NCBI GenBank assembly: GCA_963807925.1
Contig: CAWEDP010000002.1
Location: 558,001-622,000 of the forward strand
DNA length: 64,000 nucleotides
Reading direction: 5' to 3'
Origin: CAWEDP01 sp963807925
GTDB lineage: Bacteria > Acidobacteriota > Vicinamibacteria > Vicinamibacterales > CAVVIG01
Shown: piece after piece, positions 8,475 through 20,650 of the stretch
Layout of the letters: each line of letters starts with the position of its first letter
Position numbering within the stretch: position 1 is the stretch's first letter
Made by a program: the position numbers and the translations under genes
Notes under the pieces: model-generated
Databases searched by the model: none
Told to the model about the DNA's origin: nothing
What the model saw: the letters and a program-made list of their open reading frames with translations, nothing else

Positions 8475-10130
8475 CTACGGGGTGAGGATCCAGTGGTGTC
8501 CCATGTCGAGCGGCAGCGCGTCCATCAGCCGGTCGACAAGGCCCGGGCCGTACTGGTTGAGGAACCAGACGAACCCGATCGTGCGCTCCTGCGGATGCCC
8601 GTGAGGGAAGGCGAGCGCCCGCGCGTGAAGGAACTGGCGGCGGAGCGTCTCGTGCCGGCGCTTGGTCGCCTGGATAATCTTGTGGTGCAGCGTCTCCAGA
8701 TCGTGCTGCATCCGCCCGAGCGTGCTCTTCGCCGCGCCTTCGAGCGTCGCGTCGATGGCGGGGAGCGTCTGCGCGAGGCTGGTCATCCCGGTCACGACGG
8801 CGCGGGCGGCCGACGCGAACGCCTGGTCGACCGACGCCGGGATCTGGGTTTCGAGCAGGGCGTTCAGTGCGGAATCGTCCCGCGCCTGAAGCGCTTCGAG
8901 CGGAAGCTGGTACTTCGTCAGGAACCGGAAGGCAGCCGAGTCGAGGAGCGTGGCGGACGCGCGCGGGTACATCAGCGGCATCGGCACGCCGAAGTGCGCG
9001 TACACTCCGCGCAGCTGCCCGAGATACGCGAGCTCGTTGGGACCGGCCACGTAGCACACTGTGGGGAAGAGCGTGTCCTGGACGATGGGCCGCAGCAGCA
9101 CTCCGGGGCTGAACGCCGCCGGGTGCTCGTCTGCCTCCTGCAGCAGCGCGGTGGCGGCGAACGGCTGATCGCCGACGACGAGCCCGCCCGCCTGCCGGCG
9201 AATGGCGCGCCGGGACCCGTCCAACCGGAAGAGGGCCGGCGAGTCGTCCTGCGCCTGGACCTGGGCGTGATAGCCGCGCGCCACGAGATCCGATCCGCTG
9301 CTCGCGGCCAGGCGCGCCGTCTCGCCGGCCGTCGCGAGCTCGCGCGAGAAGACGCCGGTCGCGAGCGGTTTCGATGCGGGGTCGGACGCGTCGTACACGA
9401 CCAGGCCCAGTGGGCCGAGCACGCGCTCGAGCCACCGCGCGAACGCGTCGGCCATCCCGGATCCCGGCCCGTAGGCGGCGCGAAGATCGTCGAGCAGCGC
9501 GGGTGTGAAGTCGGTGGGCGGCAGGACGGCCGACAACCCGTCGACGAGGGCGCCGACCGAGGCGTCGAGCAGAATCTGCGCGACCGGCGACGGTTCGCCG
9601 CTCCGCTCGGGGAGCCCGACGGTGCGTGGCTCGAGATCGGTGTCGAAGACCGTACACGATCGGACTTCGTCCCAGTCGTGGTCCTCGGCTTCGACCCAGA
9701 AGATCGCGACCGCCGGCGCGTGATGATCGCGCGCGGTTGCGGCGGCCAGCTTGAGCGCCGTCGCCGCCTTCAGCAGCGTGAAGAGCGGTCCGCCGAACAG
9801 CCCTGCCTGCTGCCCCGTGACGATCGCGACCGTGCGCGGATCGGCGAGCTGCGCGGCCTGCCGTTGCGCGGCTGCAGGCGCATCGCGTCGGCGCTGCTGG
9901 CCGGCGAGGATCGACGCAATCGCGTCGCGCCGCCTGGGATGCGACTGCGTTCGCGAAATGGCCGCCGACCAGGCGCGCGCGTCCGAGGGGTCGCCCGCGA
10001 AGAACGGGGCCACCGACGGAAAATCGTAGGCGTAGTCCGCGGCGAGCCGGCGGATCCAGGAAAAGCGGCGAACGTCGACCGGAAGGCGAGCCGGGGATTC
10101 GGGTGCCGAGCCCGTCGTGTGGATGGACAC
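8475..10130 (-). CDS. bshC: Bacillithiol biosynthesis cysteine-adding enzyme BshC
   Basis: BshC is assigned to the last step of bacillithiol synthesis, addition of cysteine to glucosaminyl-malate. Family signatures are clear: VTGQQAGLFGGPLFTLLKA, FWVEAEDHDWDEV, and a C-terminal coiled coil followed by ERTIGFVWFLNQYG. I choose the GTG at 10130; the next upstream start (10169) would extend into the promoter region of the divergent gene. Bacillithiol enzymes occur in Firmicutes, Bacteroidota, Deinococcota and Acidobacteriota. bshA and bshB are not in this window. Confidence 0.9.
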   Translation of the reverse strand: MSIHTTGSAPESPARLPVDVRRFSWIRRLAADYAYDFPSVAPFFAGDPSDARAWSAAISRTQSHPRRRDAIASILAGQQRRRDAPAAAQRQAAQLADPRTVAIVTGQQAGLFGGPLFTLLKAATALKLAAATARDHHAPAVAIFWVEAEDHDWDEVRSCTVFDTDLEPRTVGLPERSGEPSPVAQILLDASVGALVDGLSAVLPPTDFTPALLDDLRAAYGPGSGMADAFARWLERVLGPLGLVVYDASDPASKPLATGVFSRELATAGETARLAASSGSDLVARGYHAQVQAQDDSPALFRLDGSRRAIRRQAGGLVVGDQPFAATALLQEADEHPAAFSPGVLLRPIVQDTLFPTVCYVAGPNELAYLGQLRGVYAHFGVPMPLMYPRASATLLDSAAFRFLTKYQLPLEALQARDDSALNALLETQIPASVDQAFASAARAVVTGMTSLAQTLPAIDATLEGAAKSTLGRMQHDLETLHHKIIQATKRRHETLRRQFLHARALAFPHGHPQERTIGFVWFLNQYGPGLVDRLMDALPLDMGHHWILTP

Positions 10131-10204
10131 CAGCCGGGTACTCTTGCAGACGGTCGCAACGACTGTCAATAGCTCGACGCCCGCCGCGCGGGCTGATGAA
10201 TATT

Positions 10205-10253
10205 TATGCAGCGGAACGGATACGTGCTACGATGAGGCGCCTTCCGAGAGGAG
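10205..10253 (+). promoter_or_regulatory. Candidate promoter and Shine-Dalgarno of the pseudokinase gene
   Basis: An extended -10 (TGCTACGAT, 10225-10233) follows a weak -35-like TATGCA (10205-10210) by 17 bases in an unusually AT-rich patch. A strong Shine-Dalgarno, GAGAGGAG, lies at 10246-10253. It ends seven bases before an in-frame CTG at 10261, and no ATG, GTG or TTG in frame follows it. This arrangement decides my start for the downstream gene. Confidence 0.5.
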
Positions 10254-10260
10254 TGTTCCA

Positions 10261-12273
10261 CTGCATACCGAAGGTTCCGGCGCCGCGCCCCGAGACGCGT
10301 TTGGGCCGTTTCGCGTTCTGCATCAGGTGGGCGCCGGCACCCTCGGGCCGGTGTTTCGCGCCTTCGATGAGGAGCGCGACCGCCTCGTCGCCGTCAAGCA
10401 CTTTCGGCTGGATCTGCCGCCCGACCGCATGCGCCGGTTCGCCGCGACCCTCGAACTCCTGACGGCCCCCGAGCTCGATCACCCGGTGCTGGTCCGGGCT
10501 GTCGCCGTCGGCACCGACGGTACGGTCACCTGGGCGGCCTACGAGTTTGTGACCGCCGAGTCGCTCGACGTGCTGCTGCGCGGAGGCGGGCTGGCTTCCG
10601 CCGCCGACACGCTGAACCTGGCGGCCAGCCTTGCGGGCGCGCTCGACTTCGCCGCGGCCGTCGGGGTGTATCACGGCGCGCTCCACCCGCGCGACGTGCT
10701 GCTGACCGACGACGAGGTGCGCCTGACCGGGCTGGGCGTCGCCGGCGCGCTGCGGCAGGCGGGCACCGTGGCGCCGATCCGCCGTCCGTACGCGGCGCCC
10801 GAACAGATTGCCGGCGGCCCGTGGGATCAGCGCGCCGACGTCTTTGGCCTGGCCGCCCTCGTGTTCGAAATGCTGTCCGGCCGCCGGGTGGCCGGCACGG
10901 GTGAGGCGGCCGCGCGCCTGTTGCCCGAGAGAGCGGGCGGCGATCTCGCGGCGATGCGCGCGGTCTTCGCGCGCGCACTGGCGGACCGACCGGCCAATCG
11001 CTTCGAGACCGCTCTCGAGTTCATCTCGGCGTTGAAGGCGGCGCACTCGGGCGCCGGCCAGCCGATCGAGGTGCTGCCGGACAGGAGCGACCGGCCTCTC
11101 GGCGGGTTCCCCGCCGAGCACGACCTGCCCGGTGCCCGGCCGGCGTCCCCGCCGCTCGAGCCGTCCGGCCCGTTCGACGACGAGCCGCCGATGCTCGATC
11201 GCCTGGAGTGGGAACAGGCGCCGCCGCCGCATCTGGACGATTTCGTGTTGCGCGACGCCGAAGCCGAGCGGGAAGGCTACGACGAGGTCGAGCTGTCGCC
11301 GCCGCCTGGGATGGAGCGCCTGGCGTCCGAGCGCCCTTCATTCGTCTTGACGGCCGACGACGCGCCGGCCGCGCTGGAGGTGGCGCCGGGACTGTTCGAC
11401 GGATCGGCCAGCGACCGCGCGCCGCGCCGGTGGTCCGTTGGCGTGGCGCTCCTCGCCGGCCTCGCGATTGGGTTCGGCGGCGGGTATTTCGTCCGGGGAG
11501 GCGATCGCGGCGCGGGGTCGGTGCGCAGCCGGGAGACGAGCCAGCCGGTCAGGGCTGCTGCGGCGCCGCCCGATCGGGCGTTGACGAAAGCGGCCGCCAA
11601 ACCGGCGGCGCCGAGTCCGCCACTGGCCTCAGCGGCCGTCCAGCCGTCTTCTCGGCCGTCAGCCTCCGTCGAGCCGCCTTCTCCGCCGTCAGCCCGCCAG
11701 ACGTCTGCTCCGCCTCCGGTTCGCCCGCCGGCCGCTCCCGAGACCGCGGCCGAGACTCCGGCAGCGCCCGCCTTTGCCGGCCGCCTGGTCGTCCGATCGT
11801 CGCCCGCCGGCGCAACGGTGCTCGTCGACGGCCGCGACCGGGGGCGCACGCCCGCGACGATCCGCGATCTCGCGCGCGGCACGCATCGGATCCAGATCGC
11901 GGACGGGGGCTTCGTCACTGAAAACCGCCGCGTGTCACTCACCTCGTCGCGGCCGGCCGGCACGTTGACGGTGACGCTCAGGCGCGCGCGGCCGCAGCCG
12001 GCGCCGAAGGCGGCCGCGGTCTCGCCCCGATCGCCCGCGCAGGCCGCTGACGACCAGCGCTTCGTCGGCAGCCTCGACGTCGATTCGCGGCCCTCGGGCG
12101 CGCGGGTGTTTCTCGATGGCCGACCGGTCGGCACGACGCCGATGGCCCTGCCGCAGGTGACCGCCGGCTCGCACGTGATCCGCCTCGAGCACGACGACTA
12201 CCGTCGCTGGACGGCCGCGGTTCGGGTCGTGAGCGGGCAGGCCAATCGCGTGACGGCGTCGCTCGAACGCTGA
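10261..12273 (+). CDS. Membrane-anchored pseudokinase with two PEGA domains
   Basis: About 670 aa. A Hanks-type kinase fold (residues about 14-255) keeps a glycine loop (VGAGTLGPVF), the VAVK lysine (K46), APEQ and D-x-FGL. It has lost the chemistry: HRD is HGA (138-140, catalytic Asp to Ala), the following Lys and Asn are His142 and Asp145, and DFG is GLG (157-159). A Pro/acidic linker, one membrane helix (about 390-410), an Ala/Pro/Ser-rich stretch and two PEGA repeats (about 506-575 and 600-670, each with the DGRxxGxTP turn) follow. I infer a signalling scaffold with an extracytoplasmic sensor or wall contact. The start is uncertain: the best Shine-Dalgarno precedes CTG 10261; ATG 10123 or GTG 10117 are alternatives that would overlap bshC. 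It is followed 15 bases later by carA. Confidence 0.82.
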   Translation: MHTEGSGAAPRDAFGPFRVLHQVGAGTLGPVFRAFDEERDRLVAVKHFRLDLPPDRMRRFAATLELLTAPELDHPVLVRAVAVGTDGTVTWAAYEFVTAESLDVLLRGGGLASAADTLNLAASLAGALDFAAAVGVYHGALHPRDVLLTDDEVRLTGLGVAGALRQAGTVAPIRRPYAAPEQIAGGPWDQRADVFGLAALVFEMLSGRRVAGTGEAAARLLPERAGGDLAAMRAVFARALADRPANRFETALEFISALKAAHSGAGQPIEVLPDRSDRPLGGFPAEHDLPGARPASPPLEPSGPFDDEPPMLDRLEWEQAPPPHLDDFVLRDAEAEREGYDEVELSPPPGMERLASERPSFVLTADDAPAALEVAPGLFDGSASDRAPRRWSVGVALLAGLAIGFGGGYFVRGGDRGAGSVRSRETSQPVRAAAAPPDRALTKAAAKPAAPSPPLASAAVQPSSRPSASVEPPSPPSARQTSAPPPVRPPAAPETAAETPAAPAFAGRLVVRSSPAGATVLVDGRDRGRTPATIRDLARGTHRIQIADGGFVTENRRVSLTSSRPAGTLTVTLRRARPQPAPKAAAVSPRSPAQAADDQRFVGSLDVDSRPSGARVFLDGRPVGTTPMALPQVTAGSHVIRLEHDDYRRWTAAVRVVSGQANRVTASLER

Positions 12274-12288
12274 CAGGCAGGGGACCGG

Positions 12289-13416
12289 ATGGAAGCAGTG
12301 CTCGCGCTCGAAGACGGAACCTGGTTCCGCGGCATCTCGGCCGGCGCAGACGGCATCACGGGCGGGGAGGTCGTGTTCAACACGAGCATGACCGGCTATC
12401 AGGAGGTGCTGACCGATCCCTCGTATGTCGGGCAGATCGTGACCATGACGTGTCCCGAGATCGGCAATTACGGCGTCTCGGCCGAGGACGTCGAGTCGCG
12501 GGCGCCGAAGGTCGCCGGCTTCGTCGTGCGTGAGGAGTCGCCAGTGGCGAGCAACTGGCGCGCCGAAGCGACGCTGCGCGAGTACCTGCGGGACCATCAC
12601 ATCGTCGCCATCGCCGACATCGATACGCGTGCGCTGACGCGCCGCCTTCGGTCGGCCGGCGTCATGCGCGGCATGATTGCGTCCGGAGGCCAGCTGGATC
12701 CCGCGGCGCTGGTCGAGCAGGCCAACGCACTGCCGGAAATGGAAGGTGCGGATCTGGTCAGCGGCGTGACGTCCGATCGTGCGTTCGACTGGCCGGCCGA
12801 AGGCGCCGGCGAGTTCGGCGTGACGCCCGGCCGGCTGCCGTCCCGGCGCCTGAAGATCGCCGCGTACGACTTCGGCATGAAGTGGAACATCCTGCGGCGG
12901 TTCGACGTGCACGGCTGCGACGTGCGCGTGTACCCCGCCGCGACGCCTGCCCAAGACGTGCTGGGCACCGGTCCTGACGGCGTGTTCCTGAGCAACGGCC
13001 CCGGCGACCCGGCGGCCTTGACCTACGCCATCGATCACGCGCGGACGCTCGTCGACTGCGGCGTCCCGGTCTTCGGCATCTGTCTCGGCCATCAGATCCT
13101 CGGGCTGGCGATGGGCGGGTCGACCTTCAAGCTGAAGTTCGGGCACCGCGGCGCGAACCACCCGGTGAAGAAGCTCGAGACCGGACAGATCGAGATCACG
13201 TCGCAGAACCACGGGTTCGCCGTCGATCCGGCGTCGCTGCCGGCCGAGGTCGAGGTGACGCACGTGAATCTCTACGACGGCACGGTCGAAGGGCTGAGGC
13301 ACCGCACCCGGCCGGTGTTCTCGGTCCAGTACCATCCGGAGGCGTCGCCCGGGCCGCACGACGCGGATTATCTGTTCGACGATTTCATCGCGCTCATCGA
13401 GCAGGCGAGACGCTGA
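12289..13416 (+). CDS. carA: Carbamoyl-phosphate synthase small (glutaminase) subunit
   Basis: Hydrolyses glutamine and passes ammonia to CarB for carbamoyl phosphate, feeding pyrimidines and arginine. The N-terminal CPSase domain (FNTSMTGYQEVLTDPSY) is followed by a class I glutamine amidotransferase with nucleophile Cys265 in FGICLGHQ and the His349/Glu351 pair in YHPEASPGPHD. Length 375 aa is standard. It lies seven bases before carB, a clear two-gene operon. Confidence 0.97.
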   Translation: MEAVLALEDGTWFRGISAGADGITGGEVVFNTSMTGYQEVLTDPSYVGQIVTMTCPEIGNYGVSAEDVESRAPKVAGFVVREESPVASNWRAEATLREYLRDHHIVAIADIDTRALTRRLRSAGVMRGMIASGGQLDPAALVEQANALPEMEGADLVSGVTSDRAFDWPAEGAGEFGVTPGRLPSRRLKIAAYDFGMKWNILRRFDVHGCDVRVYPAATPAQDVLGTGPDGVFLSNGPGDPAALTYAIDHARTLVDCGVPVFGICLGHQILGLAMGGSTFKLKFGHRGANHPVKKLETGQIEITSQNHGFAVDPASLPAEVEVTHVNLYDGTVEGLRHRTRPVFSVQYHPEASPGPHDADYLFDDFIALIEQARR

Positions 13417-13423
13417 GGCGCCG

Positions 13424-16690
<3,267 letters not shown>

Positions 16691-16900
16691 CGCCGGCGGC
16701 ATCTCTCCCCTGTTACCGCTGCATCGTTGGTGACCGGCTGGCAGGCGTTGCCATCCGACGCGTGCGTCGCCGGCGCAGTTTCGGCCGGTCCCGGATGGCC
16801 GCGCGAACCTGCGCCGACGTGAAGTCGTTGCCTCTCCGCAGGTTGGCGCACGCCAGCGGCGTCACCGCTCGCCGTCCCGAATGTTGCAGCGCCGCGGCCC

Positions 16901-19444
16901 ATGCGCGTGGTCGCCGCCATTCCGGCGGTTGCGATCCTCGCCGGCAGCGCGATCGGCATCCTGTTTCCCGATCTCCCGGTCCGCGCCAGCCTGTTGCTTC
17001 TGATCGTCGTCTGGTTCGGCGCGCTCCATGCGTGGCGGCGGTCGCATGCCGTCGGCGTCGGCGTGGCCGTGGCGGTCGGATTCGCCGTCGGCGGGGCCAT
17101 GCTGGCCGCGCGGACCTGGCAGACGCGATGGCGGCCGACCCTGCGCATCGCGTTCGAGCAGATGGCACGGCGTCAGCGGGAGGACGCCGAACGCGAAGGT
17201 CGCCGCCTCCCGCAGGACGACGAGGCGTTTGCGATCGTCGAGGGCGTTCTGCGGGGCGATGCCGCGGCGAGGGCGGACGGCGTGTCACTGGCGGTGGACG
17301 TCGACGGCGTGCTCGCCCGGGGTTTGGCGGCTCCGTCAGCCGGCCTCGCGGCCCGCCGGACCGACGCGGGCCTCCCGCGCCAGGCGCCCGCGAGCTGGGT
17401 GCGCGCGGCTGGAGGCGTGCAGGTCTCGGTCTCCGGTTCGCTGGCCGCGCAGCGCGCAGGCGAGTGGCGCGGCGGCCGCCGGGTGCGCCTGCCGATTCAA
17501 CTGCACCGAGCGGCGCGATATCTCGACCGCGAGGTGCCCGACGCTGAACGGGCGCTGGCGCGGCGCGGCACGACGCTGGTCGGCACCGTCAAGAGCGGGG
17601 CGCTCGTCGAAGTCGTTGCCCGCGGCAGCCGGGTCGACGAGGCGTTCGCGGCGGTGCGCGGGTACGCGCGACGCGCTATCGCGCGGGCGGTCGGCACGTG
17701 GAGTCCGCGATCGGCGGGCATCGTCGCCGCGATCGTGATTGGCGATCGCGTGGGGCTCGACGCCGAGGTCCAGCGGAAGCTGCAGGAGGCGGGCACGTAT
17801 CACGTGATCGCCATTTCCGGCGGCAACATCGCCATTCTCGCGGGGCTGCTGCTCGTCGCGTTCCGCGTCATCGGCCTGCTCGGGCGCGCCGCCATGATTG
17901 GCGCGATGGTGGTGCTCCTGGCGTACGAGCAACTGGTCGGCGGGGGCGCGTCTGTCGATCGGGCCACGTTGATGGCGCTGATCTACTTCGGGGCGCGGCT
18001 CGTCGACGAGCGAAGCTCGCCGCTGAACACCTTGTCGGTGGTGGCCGCGTGCGTGATCGTCGCCGAACCGCTGTCGATCGTCGAGCCCGCCTTCGTCCTG
18101 ACGTTCGGCGCCACGCTCGCGCTGCTGGCGGTGGCCCCGGCGGTCCGCGCCTGGCGCCTGCCGCGACGCGTGCACCTGGTGGCCGGCATGCTCGCCGCGT
18201 CGGCGGCGACCGAGACGGTCCTGCTGCCGGTCGGGGCGCTGGTGTTCTCGCGCGTCACGCTCGCCGGTCTGGTGCTGAATTTTGCCGCGATTCCGCTGAT
18301 GGCCGTCGCGCAGATCGGCGGGATGACGCTGGTGCCGGTGTCGCTCGTGTCCAGCCGTGCGGCTGCGGCCATCGGCTACGTCGCGCACGTCGCGGCGTCC
18401 GGTCTGATATGGAGCGCCGACTTCGTGCGGTTCGCGCCGGCGGCAATCTTCCGGGTGGCGCCGCCGGCCGCCTGGGTGGTCGGCATCTACTACCTGGCCC
18501 TCGCGGCGGCCGTGTTCGCGGGCCGCCGCCGCCGGCTGCGGCGGGCCGCGTCTGCCGTCGTGTGCGGCGCCGCGCTCTGGATCGTCGCCGAGCCATGGGC
18601 GACGCTCGCCTCGCGCGGCGACGGCCGGCTGCACGCGACGTTCATCGACGTGGGGCAGGGCGACGCGGCGCTGATCCGGTTTCCGCGCGGCGCGTCGATG
18701 CTGGTCGATGCGGGCGGCCTCGGCGGATCGTCCGCGTTCGACGTCGGCGACCGCGTGGTCGCGCCGGTGCTCCGGGCGTCGGGCGTTCGCCGGTTGGCCG
18801 TGCTGGTGCTGACCCACGGGGATCCCGATCACATCGGCGGCGCCGCCGCCGTCATTCGCGAGTTCCGCCCGCAGGAGGTGTGGGAGGGCATTCCGGTGCC
18901 GCCCTTTGTGCCGCTGCAGGCGCTCCGGCACGCCACGGCGTCGGTTCAGGGGGCGTGGGTCACCGTGAAGACCGGCGATCGCCGGACCATCGACGCCGTG
19001 GAGGTCACCGTGCGGCATCCAGGCGCGCCGGACTGGGAGCGCCAGCGCGTGCGCAACGACGATTCCATCGTGCTGGAGCTGCGATGGCGTGAGGTCTCGA
19101 TCCTGCTGACCGGCGACATCGGGAAGGCGGTCGAACGCGAGCTGACGAGGTCGATCGCACCGGCGCCGATCCGGATCGTCAAAGTGCCCCATCACGGCAG
19201 CCTCACGTCGAGCCTGCCCGAGTTCGTCGCCGCGCTTGCGCCCCGCGTCGCGATCGTCAGTGTCGGCCGGACCAACCACTTCGGCCATCCGGTCCCCGAG
19301 GTCCTCGACCGCTACCGCGAGAGCGGCGCGGGGGTGTTTCGAACGGACCAGGACGGGGAAGTGGAGGTGGACACCGACGGCCACGATCTGAAGGTCGGCA
19401 GCTTCATCGGCCGGACCTACGAAGCGTACCGATCACGGCCCTGA
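16901..19444 (+). CDS. comEC: ComEC/Rec2 family DNA uptake channel
   Basis: Inner-membrane channel for import of single-stranded DNA during natural transformation. The 847-aa protein starts with two membrane helices, then a soluble OB-like region, then the polytopic Competence domain containing the GDRVGLDAEVQRKLQEAGTY and HVIAISGGNIAILAGLL signatures. It ends with a metallo-beta-lactamase domain with an intact THGDPDH motif (about residues 638-644) and VPHHGSLTS. It is 210 bases after carB, in which I see no gene. Its last 12 bases overlap the convergent mazG. Presence of comEC suggests competence, but no other competence genes are adjacent. Confidence 0.93.
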   Translation: MRVVAAIPAVAILAGSAIGILFPDLPVRASLLLLIVVWFGALHAWRRSHAVGVGVAVAVGFAVGGAMLAARTWQTRWRPTLRIAFEQMARRQREDAEREGRRLPQDDEAFAIVEGVLRGDAAARADGVSLAVDVDGVLARGLAAPSAGLAARRTDAGLPRQAPASWVRAAGGVQVSVSGSLAAQRAGEWRGGRRVRLPIQLHRAARYLDREVPDAERALARRGTTLVGTVKSGALVEVVARGSRVDEAFAAVRGYARRAIARAVGTWSPRSAGIVAAIVIGDRVGLDAEVQRKLQEAGTYHVIAISGGNIAILAGLLLVAFRVIGLLGRAAMIGAMVVLLAYEQLVGGGASVDRATLMALIYFGARLVDERSSPLNTLSVVAACVIVAEPLSIVEPAFVLTFGATLALLAVAPAVRAWRLPRRVHLVAGMLAASAATETVLLPVGALVFSRVTLAGLVLNFAAIPLMAVAQIGGMTLVPVSLVSSRAAAAIGYVAHVAASGLIWSADFVRFAPAAIFRVAPPAAWVVGIYYLALAAAVFAGRRRRLRRAASAVVCGAALWIVAEPWATLASRGDGRLHATFIDVGQGDAALIRFPRGASMLVDAGGLGGSSAFDVGDRVVAPVLRASGVRRLAVLVLTHGDPDHIGGAAAVIREFRPQEVWEGIPVPPFVPLQALRHATASVQGAWVTVKTGDRRTIDAVEVTVRHPGAPDWERQRVRNDDSIVLELRWREVSILLTGDIGKAVERELTRSIAPAPIRIVKVPHHGSLTSSLPEFVAALAPRVAIVSVGRTNHFGHPVPEVLDRYRESGAGVFRTDQDGEVEVDTDGHDLKVGSFIGRTYEAYRSRP

Positions 19445-20263
19445 CGGCTCGGCTTTCGCCTGCTGCCATGCGTTGTCGAGTTCGTCCAGCGTCATCCGGT
19501 TCATGGCGCGCCCGGACGCCGCGATGGATCGCTCCATCTGTTCGAAGCGCCGCGTGAACTTGTCGTTGGCCCTGCGGAGCGCCGCTTCCGGTTCGATGCC
19601 GAGCTTTCGCGACAGATTGGCGATCGAGAAGAGGAGATCCCCCATTTCTTCCTGCGCGCGCTCCGGGTCGAGTGTCTGAGGGCCGCTCACGACCTCGCGC
19701 AGTTCGTCGACCTCCTCCTGAATCTTGTCCACCACGCGCTGGACGCGGTCCCAGTCGAACCCGACTTCGGCGACACGCCTGCCGATCTTGTACGCCCCGA
19801 GCAGCGCGGGAAGGGCGTGCGGGAGTCCGCCGAGAATCGTGCCGGCGTCGCCGCGCTCCTGCGCCTTCAACTGATTCCAGCGCTGGAGCGCCGCGTCGGC
19901 CGAGGGTGCCCGCTGTTTCGATTCGGCGTCGTGGACCCGTCCGTCGGACTGGAAGACGTGGGGATGGCGGCGCACGAGCTTGTCGGCGACCGCCTGCAGC
20001 GTGTCGGCAACCTCGAAGCGATCCTGCTCCTTCGCAATCTGCGCGAGGAACACCCCCTCGAACAGGTGATCACCGATCTCCTCGCGGAGCGCGTCGAAAT
20101 CCCCCCGCTCGATCGCGTCCACCACCTCGTAGGCCTCCTCAAGCACGAAATGGCTCAGCGACGCCAGCGTCTGTTCCCGGTCCCAGGGACAGCCCTGCGG
20201 CGTACGCAGGGTGGCGACGATGTCCACGAGTCGGAGGAAGGCGGCGGCGGTTGGTGGCGTCAT
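19433..20263 (-). CDS. mazG: Nucleoside triphosphate pyrophosphohydrolase MazG
   Basis: House-cleaning enzyme that hydrolyses (d)NTPs to monophosphate and pyrophosphate. Two MazG domains are present: the first with the CPWDREQT signature and the Mg-binding EEAYEVVDAI...EEIGDHL pattern (about residues 42-70), the second with EEVDEL...EEMGDLLFSI (about 180-215). Length (276 aa) is typical of the two-domain form. It converges on comEC with a 12-base overlap of the 3' ends. Confidence 0.95.
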   Translation of the reverse strand: MTPPTAAAFLRLVDIVATLRTPQGCPWDREQTLASLSHFVLEEAYEVVDAIERGDFDALREEIGDHLFEGVFLAQIAKEQDRFEVADTLQAVADKLVRRHPHVFQSDGRVHDAESKQRAPSADAALQRWNQLKAQERGDAGTILGGLPHALPALLGAYKIGRRVAEVGFDWDRVQRVVDKIQEEVDELREVVSGPQTLDPERAQEEMGDLLFSIANLSRKLGIEPEAALRRANDKFTRRFEQMERSIAASGRAMNRMTLDELDNAWQQAKAEPSGP

Positions 20264-20355
20264 GAGAAGGGGTTGCGAGCGATCTGGTAATCTGGTGGTG
20301 CGCGTCCGGTGCAGCGTGCAGATTACCCGATTCCCGGATGCCCTGATTGACTGAG

Positions 20356-20634
20356 ATGTCCGACGCCGAACTGTCGTTCACCGCATTCGTCCTGTCACTG
20401 GCGAGCACCGCCGCCCTGCACTTCGGCGACCTGGCCGATCCCGAGACGGGTGCTGCGTCGGCCCCCAACCTGGACGGCGCCCGGCAGATGATCGACATCC
20501 TTTCGCTGCTCGAGGAAAAGACGCGCGGCAATCTGACGGCCGACGAGCGCCAGGTGCTGGACCAGGTGCTGTACGAGCTGCGCCTTCGCTTCGTCGAGGT
20601 CAGCGGGCAGGGCAAGCTGATCATCGAGCCCTGA
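20356..20634 (+). CDS. DUF1844 family protein
   Basis: A 92-residue protein of the DUF1844 family, common in Acidobacteriota and myxobacteria and of unknown function. Family features are the SFTAFVLSLASTAALHFGD start, the NLDGARQMIDILSLLEEKTRGNLT core and a predicted all-helical fold. I use the ATG at 20356; the TTG at 20347 adds three residues. It lies 16 bases upstream of the metallohydrolase gene and is probably co-transcribed with it. Confidence 0.85.
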   Translation: MSDAELSFTAFVLSLASTAALHFGDLADPETGAASAPNLDGARQMIDILSLLEEKTRGNLTADERQVLDQVLYELRLRFVEVSGQGKLIIEP

Positions 20635-20650
20635 GGCCGCCTCGAGCTGC

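Noticed and set aside
11570..11760. Repetitive GCC/CCG-rich stretch in the pseudokinase gene, first taken for a tandem repeat
   Set aside because: It encodes the Ala/Pro/Ser linker between the membrane helix and PEGA domains; units are irregular and it is not an independent repeat element.
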